Below are positions 59,177-64,000 of a stretch of DNA of 64,000 nucleotides, one piece after another. The DNA lies in NCBI GenBank assembly GCA_964654825.1, contig CAZZKG010000001.1, forward strand, positions 92,517 to 156,516, written 5' to 3'. A model generated the notes under the pieces. That model worked only from the letters and a program-made list of their open reading frames with translations. It was not told the DNA's origin and did no database searches. The stretch's first letter is position 1. Each line of letters opens with the position of its first letter. A program made the position numbers and the translations under genes. This DNA is from CAZZKG01 sp964654825 (GTDB taxonomy: Bacteria; Gemmatimonadota; CAZMKB01).

Positions 59177-61864
59177 TCATTGATCGAGCTTCGTCAACTC
59201 GGCCCGGTAGAGAGAAGACTTTTGGGAATCACCCAGAGTCTCATAGAGTGTGATGAGCTTCTCGAGACAATCCCGTCTGCGACGCGGCGGGGCATTTTTT
59301 GCAAACCCGAGGACCCTCTCACTCTCGAGGAGAGCCGTCTCGGCCTCCTCGTATCGTCCGAGTGTCAACAGGCAGCCTCCGAACGCGACTCGGGTTGAAG
59401 CTATTTTCCAGTCATCGTCGGGGAGACTCTCTTCTCTGATCCGGAGAGCCGTGGTGAGATAGGGGAGCGCCTCGTCGGTCCGGCCCTGGGTCGTGAGTAC
59501 CTCTCCCAGCGCGGTGAGTGTCGGCGTGATGGGCATATGATCTTCGCCGTAGAGTTTCCTCCTGATCGCGAGTGCATCCCGGTACATCGATTCAGCGCGT
59601 GTACAATTCCCTCTCCTCTGCCAGTAGAAATCCGCCAGGCATTCCAGACTCACGGCAACCTGGTAGTGCTCCTCGCCGAAAAGGTTTTTCAGCATTTCCA
59701 GGGCCTCCACATGGAGAGATTCCGCTTCGGCGAGATTACCCTTTTTCTCGAGTAGGAGAGCGAGATACCGTAATGTGTAAGCGATCGATGAGTGATTGTC
59801 GTCATAGAGTTTTCTGTTGATGTCGATCACCTGACGATAGAGTTTCTCTGTCGTGTCGAAGTTCCCCTGTGCCTCCATCGTTCTGGCGAGGTGCATCATG
59901 CTCTGAGCAACCGAGGGATGCTCCGGTCCGAACAGATCCGTGTTGATACGGAGAGCTTCATTGTCTACCGACTCTGCCCGGGCATATTCACCCCTGGCGT
60001 GAAGAACAATGCCGAGATTGGTGAGACTTTCTGCAACCTCCTTGCTTCTGATGCCGAAGAGATGTTTTCTCATCTCGAGCCCTTCGCGCTGCAGACGTTC
60101 TGCATTAACGTACTCCCCTTTGTGCCTCAAAAGATCTCCAAGGTGATCCAGGCTCATTGCGATGTCAGGATGCTCCGGACCGAGCAGGTCCTTCTGAATC
60201 GCGAGTGCTTCTCTGATCAAACGTTCCGCTTCTTCGTCGTATGTGGAACCGACTTTATCATGAATCAGCCAGCCGAGGTCGTGGAGACTTCTGGCGACAT
60301 CAGGATGGTTGTATCCGAAGACCTTTTTTCTCATTTCGAGAGCCATTTTCAAATGACGTTCCGCTTCCTCGAAGAGTCCGAGTTTCTGATAAGTCGTTCC
60401 GAGGGCGCTTCGAGCAGAGGCCTGAACTTCAGGCTGATCAGCAAGTTCTGTATCAACTCGCTTCGCCGCTTCATCGAGAATAAAGCGGACGTTGACCTCA
60501 CGGCCGCGGGCTTCCTCCGGTGCAACCGACGATAGCATCTCCTGGAGGAACAGGTTCACTTTTTCCGCCCTCACCCGGGCTTCCTCCGTACGCAGTCTCT
60601 CCGTCCGCTGAGCCGTGTACAGAAAGGACATGGTGACACCGAACGCCGTGATCAGGACGAATAATGCTGCTGCGAACGCAAACAATGCTTTGTGGCGAAC
60701 TACAAGCTTCTTGAATTGATATGTCAGGCTCGGAGGACGCGCGAGAATCGGTTCATCGGAGAGATATCTCCTCACATCCTCAGCGAGTTCAGCCACACTC
60801 TGATAACGGCGGTCCGGATCCTTCTCGAGAGTTTTCAAAACGATCGTTTCCAGATCGCCTCGAAGTGACCTCAGAAGTGTACTGGGTCTCTTCGGAGTGT
60901 CTTCGCAGATCACCCGAACCGATTCATGGATCAACACACGACGGATATCCAGCGGGAGAACACCTGTCATCATCTCGTACAGGATGACACCGAGCGAATA
61001 GATGTCGCTCCTCAGATCTATCCTTTCAGGATTGCCCCTCGCCTGTTCGGGACTCATATAGGACAGCGTACCATGAATCTTCCCCTCTTCGGTCGCTACG
61101 GTGACCAGGGAAACGTCGCAATCGGTAATACGAGCGAGACCGAAATCGAGGATTTTTATCTGTGTGGTGATCTCGGATGACTCCTCCTCAATGTGATTAT
61201 CGACCACGAAGATATTTGATGGCTTGAGATCCCGGTGGATCACGCCATGCTGATGAGCATAGCCGACGGCGTGGCAGATCTGAAGGAAGAGCTCGAGACG
61301 GGTTCGAACATCTTCCCGGCTGGTATCGGGAAGGACAGGATTATTCCGGAGATAGTCGTTCAGAAGCGAGCCCTCGATGAGCTCCATGGCGAAGAAGTGA
61401 TCTCCCGCTTCAGTACGACCCGCTTCATAGATGGAAGCAATCCCCGGATGACTGAGCCTGGCCAGTGCCTGTGCCTCACGCCGGAACAGCTTCACCCGGT
61501 GTTCATAGATGAATAAACCACCCCTGATCACTTTGAGAGCAACCGAACGTTTCGGACTCTGCTGCCGGGCTTCGTAGACCACACCCATACCCCCTTCACC
61601 GAGGATTCTGATGATGCGATAACCGGCTATATAATCCGGCATATCCGGTGTGGCTTCTTCAACCAGACTTGTTTCATCACGAGCTTCTCGGTTGATCCCG
61701 AACTTCGAAAGATCGAGATCGTGAGACAACAACACGTCTATCTCATGACGCAGCTCAGGATCATCCCCGCAGACTTTATCCAGATATGAGTTCCGCTTGT
61801 TCTCTGGAAGGGCGAGGACCTCGAGGATGATCTGCTTCAGGCGGGCGAATCGATCTTTATTCAT
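59177..61864 (-). CDS. Transmembrane serine/threonine protein kinase with C-terminal TPR array
   Basis: The start is the ATG at 61864, forming an ATGA overlap with the sigma factor gene. Of 895 residues, 82-350 are a PknB-type kinase with GEGGMG at 89-94, the ATP-binding Lys111, HRDLKPSN at 210-217 and DFG near 240. SYMSPEQARG marks the activation segment. A membrane helix lies near 400-425, and the C-terminal 450 residues are tetratricopeptide repeats of the kinesin-light-chain type (HPDVA and HPSVA units), predicted to be outside the cytoplasm. The N-terminal 80 residues are helical. Kinase-TPR proteins next to an ECF factor are typical of Acidobacteria and relatives; the kinase probably signals to the sigma factor or another target. 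Confidence 0.9.
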   Translation of the reverse strand: MNKDRFARLKQIILEVLALPENKRNSYLDKVCGDDPELRHEIDVLLSHDLDLSKFGINREARDETSLVEEATPDMPDYIAGYRIIRILGEGGMGVVYEARQQSPKRSVALKVIRGGLFIYEHRVKLFRREAQALARLSHPGIASIYEAGRTEAGDHFFAMELIEGSLLNDYLRNNPVLPDTSREDVRTRLELFLQICHAVGYAHQHGVIHRDLKPSNIFVVDNHIEEESSEITTQIKILDFGLARITDCDVSLVTVATEEGKIHGTLSYMSPEQARGNPERIDLRSDIYSLGVILYEMMTGVLPLDIRRVLIHESVRVICEDTPKRPSTLLRSLRGDLETIVLKTLEKDPDRRYQSVAELAEDVRRYLSDEPILARPPSLTYQFKKLVVRHKALFAFAAALFVLITAFGVTMSFLYTAQRTERLRTEEARVRAEKVNLFLQEMLSSVAPEEARGREVNVRFILDEAAKRVDTELADQPEVQASARSALGTTYQKLGLFEEAERHLKMALEMRKKVFGYNHPDVARSLHDLGWLIHDKVGSTYDEEAERLIREALAIQKDLLGPEHPDIAMSLDHLGDLLRHKGEYVNAERLQREGLEMRKHLFGIRSKEVAESLTNLGIVLHARGEYARAESVDNEALRINTDLFGPEHPSVAQSMMHLARTMEAQGNFDTTEKLYRQVIDINRKLYDDNHSSIAYTLRYLALLLEKKGNLAEAESLHVEALEMLKNLFGEEHYQVAVSLECLADFYWQRRGNCTRAESMYRDALAIRRKLYGEDHMPITPTLTALGEVLTTQGRTDEALPYLTTALRIREESLPDDDWKIASTRVAFGGCLLTLGRYEEAETALLESERVLGFAKNAPPRRRRDCLEKLITLYETLGDSQKSSLYRAELTKLDQ

Positions 61865-62448
61865 GAGGATGATTCCTCGGATAGCTCTCGACCGAACCAC
61901 ATTCTGGCAAAACGCCAGTCATTCTGGACCGTTCCTCTGGACACCCCGAGGACGAGTGCTATCTCTTCTGAAGTCAATCCTCCGAAGACACGCATTTCTA
62001 CCACCCGGGCCATTCTCTCGTCCAGATCCGCGAGTCTATCCAGTGCTTCACTCAAGTCGACGATCTCTATATCGGAGACGTTTGCTGATCTGATATTTTC
62101 ATCGAGAGGGACTTTCTGCAAACCACCTCCCCGCCTGGCGGCGGATCTCTTCCGTGCATGTTCCACGAGTATCTGGCGCATGGCCCGGGAGGCTATGCCG
62201 AAGAAGTGTGCTCTGTCCTGCCACTCGACACACTTCTGATCGACCAGCCGAAAATACGCTTCGTGAACGAGCGCGGTGGGCTGCAGTGTGTGATCGGAAA
62301 GCTCATGATGCATCAAAACGCCGGCGAGCTTCCTGAGCTCACCGTACACAATCTCGAATGCCCGGTCGAATTCCACATGACTCGAATGTCTGTTCGAAAC
62401 GAGATCACGAAGAATTTGGGTGAACTCGGTGCGTTCCGACTCATTCAT
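61861..62448 (-). CDS. ECF-family RNA polymerase sigma factor (acidobacterial TIGR02999-type)
   Basis: The 195-residue protein has region 2 across FDRAFEIVYGELRKLAGVLMHHE to HFFGIASRAMRQILVEHARKR, including QPTALVHEAYFRLVD near 52-66, and region 4 near 150-185 (MRVFGGLTSEEIALVLGVSR). The long insertion and LVHEAYFRL segment mark the ECF_SF/TIGR02999 subgroup. No anti-sigma gene is adjacent; instead the gene is translationally coupled to the kinase, which suggests control by phosphorylation. Its target promoters are unknown. Confidence 0.9.
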   Translation of the reverse strand: MNESERTEFTQILRDLVSNRHSSHVEFDRAFEIVYGELRKLAGVLMHHELSDHTLQPTALVHEAYFRLVDQKCVEWQDRAHFFGIASRAMRQILVEHARKRSAARRGGGLQKVPLDENIRSANVSDIEIVDLSEALDRLADLDERMARVVEMRVFGGLTSEEIALVLGVSRGTVQNDWRFARMWFGRELSEESSS

Positions 62449-62726
62449 CGGTAAATTCCTTGCATTTCAGGAAGTTTTAAATTCGCACTTCCCTTCCACT
62501 CTCGATTATATTCTACTCGCCGGCGAATGTCAACCAAACGATATCGTTATCACTATCACATTCACGAAAGCACGAGCAATTCACAGCAGATTTAACCATT
62601 TTCCGTTCGCACTGTCTAATACCACGACGCCAATCCCAACCACTTTCCGAATCGATTCTGCGTAGAGAATCGAAATGAGATCGGTTGGTGAATACCAAAA
62701 ACCATCTACCCGCGAGGAGACAGATC

Positions 62727-64000
62727 ATGCCGATCTATCGAGGAGACGGCTTCTATCAGACGCTGTTCACCGCTTTACTGTTCACAGTTCTTGTGAGTTT
62801 CGCCACCGATGGGTTCTGTCAGAGCCAGCCCCCCATCAACATCATCTTCGACATGCACGCGGATCCGATTCCACAGGCACCGTACCAGGGGAAAGTCCAG
62901 TACTACGAGATGCAGCTCGAAAACGGCAACTGGGTACTGGACCAGGCGGAACCGTTCGGGGCGAAGATCAGTTTTCTCGCCTGCGGTGAATTCATGGAGT
63001 TCGTGGTCCAGGACGGGCCCGGAGGATCCGGAGCCGATTTCCTTCAGCGCATCTACGCGAGCGGCGAGCAGATAGGATCACACTCTCACTCCGAATACCG
63101 CCGGGGGGCATTCGACTGGCCTTCTTATCAGTACCCCGCATCCTACGAAGAATCTATGCAGAGCTGGCAGGACGATATCGACATGGTCAACGCGGCTATT
63201 CTGACAGCACTCGGGTCTCCCCCGCCCCGACCGCTCTCCGAGATCAACGCTGTCAAGGGTGCCCATCTTCCCGAAACAGAAGAAGAATACCACAGCCTCA
63301 TGACCTTTTTCGGACTCGAAGTGCGTGAGGGAGGAGCCGAAGAGGATTACTACGGCATATACAATCACTATATCATGAACCCGTTTCGCCCCGCGACAGA
63401 CAATTACATGGGAGAAGATCTGGATGCACCATTCGTCGCCATTCCACAGGGAGCCGTCATCGGCAAAGCCGGCATCCATCACGGGGTCTATCAGGACATG
63501 ACGGCACCGAATGTGAAGCGCTTGTTCATCCAGACCTATCTCAACTGGCGCTACCGCGACCGCCACGGGCTCACGGAGCGAGTGTGGTCCTTCGGCTGGG
63601 GTTCCCACAACAAGAATTACGATCCCGGCAGCGGGTCCCGTTCGGACCTGGTGGCAATGCTTGAGTGGCTCGATGATAACTTCATCGGAAAGACTGACGC
63701 CACGGGATCGGTGATCGCCGGCTGGAACACACAGGCCGGTACGGCGGATGAGTATTTTTCCTGGGAAGCTTCACATCCCGGGGAGTCATCCTTCGATTCG
63801 AACGGATCACACCTCGATTGGGATGATTACCCGTACCTGCGCTCCGTGTGCACAGAACTCCGGCAGGCGCACCATGTTGCCGATCTGGACTTGGGCGGCG
63901 GCATAACCGCCTGGCACCTCAGGAAGGCTGCGTCCGACATCGTCGTGGCATTCAGCGACATCGGCCCCGTAACGGTAGACCTCACTTCGCTCATCGATTC
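62727..64000 (+). CDS. Secreted protein with polysaccharide-deacetylase-like features (partial, runs off window)
   Basis: An ATG at 62727 with GGAGA six bases upstream opens a frame that runs to the window end (424 codons) with no stop. A signal peptide (hydrophobic 12-28, ending near FCQSQ) is followed by IIFDMHADPIP, ISFLACGEFME and IGSHSHSEYRRGAF near 105-120. The last resembles the His-x-x-x-His region of NodB-type deacetylases, and FDMHADP could carry a metal-binding Asp. The rest has VIAGWNTQ and several Trp-rich stretches. The family is not certain; it may be an extracellular carbohydrate-active enzyme. Local G+C reaches about 60 percent. Confidence 0.6.
   Translation, partial: MPIYRGDGFYQTLFTALLFTVLVSFATDGFCQSQPPINIIFDMHADPIPQAPYQGKVQYYEMQLENGNWVLDQAEPFGAKISFLACGEFMEFVVQDGPGGSGADFLQRIYASGEQIGSHSHSEYRRGAFDWPSYQYPASYEESMQSWQDDIDMVNAAILTALGSPPPRPLSEINAVKGAHLPETEEEYHSLMTFFGLEVREGGAEEDYYGIYNHYIMNPFRPATDNYMGEDLDAPFVAIPQGAVIGKAGIHHGVYQDMTAPNVKRLFIQTYLNWRYRDRHGLTERVWSFGWGSHNKNYDPGSGSRSDLVAMLEWLDDNFIGKTDATGSVIAGWNTQAGTADEYFSWEASHPGESSFDSNGSHLDWDDYPYLRSVCTELRQAHHVADLDLGGGITAWHLRKAASDIVVAFSDIGPVTVDLTSLID

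Noticed and set aside
1..64000. tRNA genes, rRNA genes, CRISPR arrays, insertion sequences or integrases
   Set aside because: None were recognised in the gaps or among the frames. The gaps are mostly short and lack the required motifs.

Overview
The window comes from a Gram-negative (lipid A-making) bacterium, most likely a member of the FCB-type candidate phyla (Krumholzibacteria, Eisenbacteria or Latescibacteria-like). The reasons are a fused LpxC-FabZ, a near-complete lipid A gene set with BamA, Skp and a Lol exporter, an acidobacterial-type ECF sigma factor paired with a TPR serine/threonine kinase, and, unusually for an LPS bacterium, an McsA-McsB-ClpC arginine-phosphorylation operon. 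The phylum is inferred from gene content only. UGA is a normal stop codon here: many genes end in it and prfB (release factor 2) is present with its usual frameshift.

Region 1 (1-20,862, all on the minus strand) is one long surface-polysaccharide operon. In transcription order it encodes a STAS-domain protein, a Wza-like export protein, a Wzc-type tyrosine autokinase, a UDP-glucuronate 4-epimerase-like enzyme, a polyprenyl glycosylphosphotransferase, UDP-glucose dehydrogenase, UDP-xylose synthase, a membrane phosphotransferase/sulfatase-like enzyme, a GT4, an AsnB amidotransferase, a YdjM-like membrane protein, four GT2 enzymes (one apparently degenerate), a GT9 heptosyltransferase-like enzyme and a second sulfatase-like protein that runs off the window. 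A near-perfect sigma-54 (-24/-12) promoter lies 50 bases upstream of the first gene, and the next gene upstream is an NtrC-type sigma-54 activator. This gives a self-contained regulatory circuit.

Region 2 (20,863-21,347) is a gene-free gap holding that promoter and a dense, roughly 350-base set of inverted repeats that looks like a large structured RNA, or alternatively an elaborate activator-binding region.

Region 3 (21,348-35,780, minus) is the envelope block: bamA, skp, lpxD, lpxC-fabZ and lpxA, then a separate promoter driving a Gfo/Idh oxidoreductase, a 46-residue membrane peptide, lpxB, a DUF374 acyltransferase, lpxK, nadB, rlmH, an AMMECR1 protein and the sigma-54 activator.

Region 4 (35,989-48,662, minus) holds trpS, scpA, scpB, a pseudouridine synthase, prfB, lysS, lolC, lolD, mcsA, mcsB and clpC, preceded by an M50 protease. 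The order prfB-lysS-lolC-lolD-bamA-skp-lpx is a familiar bacterial cluster, here split by mcsA-mcsB-clpC.

Region 5 (48,834-64,000) is accessory, on mixed strands and visibly richer in G+C. It holds a small TPR-like membrane protein, HU, a GGDEF-ATPase-TPR signalling protein, a DUF362 protein, a secreted Porphyromonas-type peptidylarginine deiminase with all catalytic residues, a secreted FN3 protein interrupted by an in-frame UGA, an ECF sigma factor/kinase pair, and a partial secreted deacetylase-like protein.
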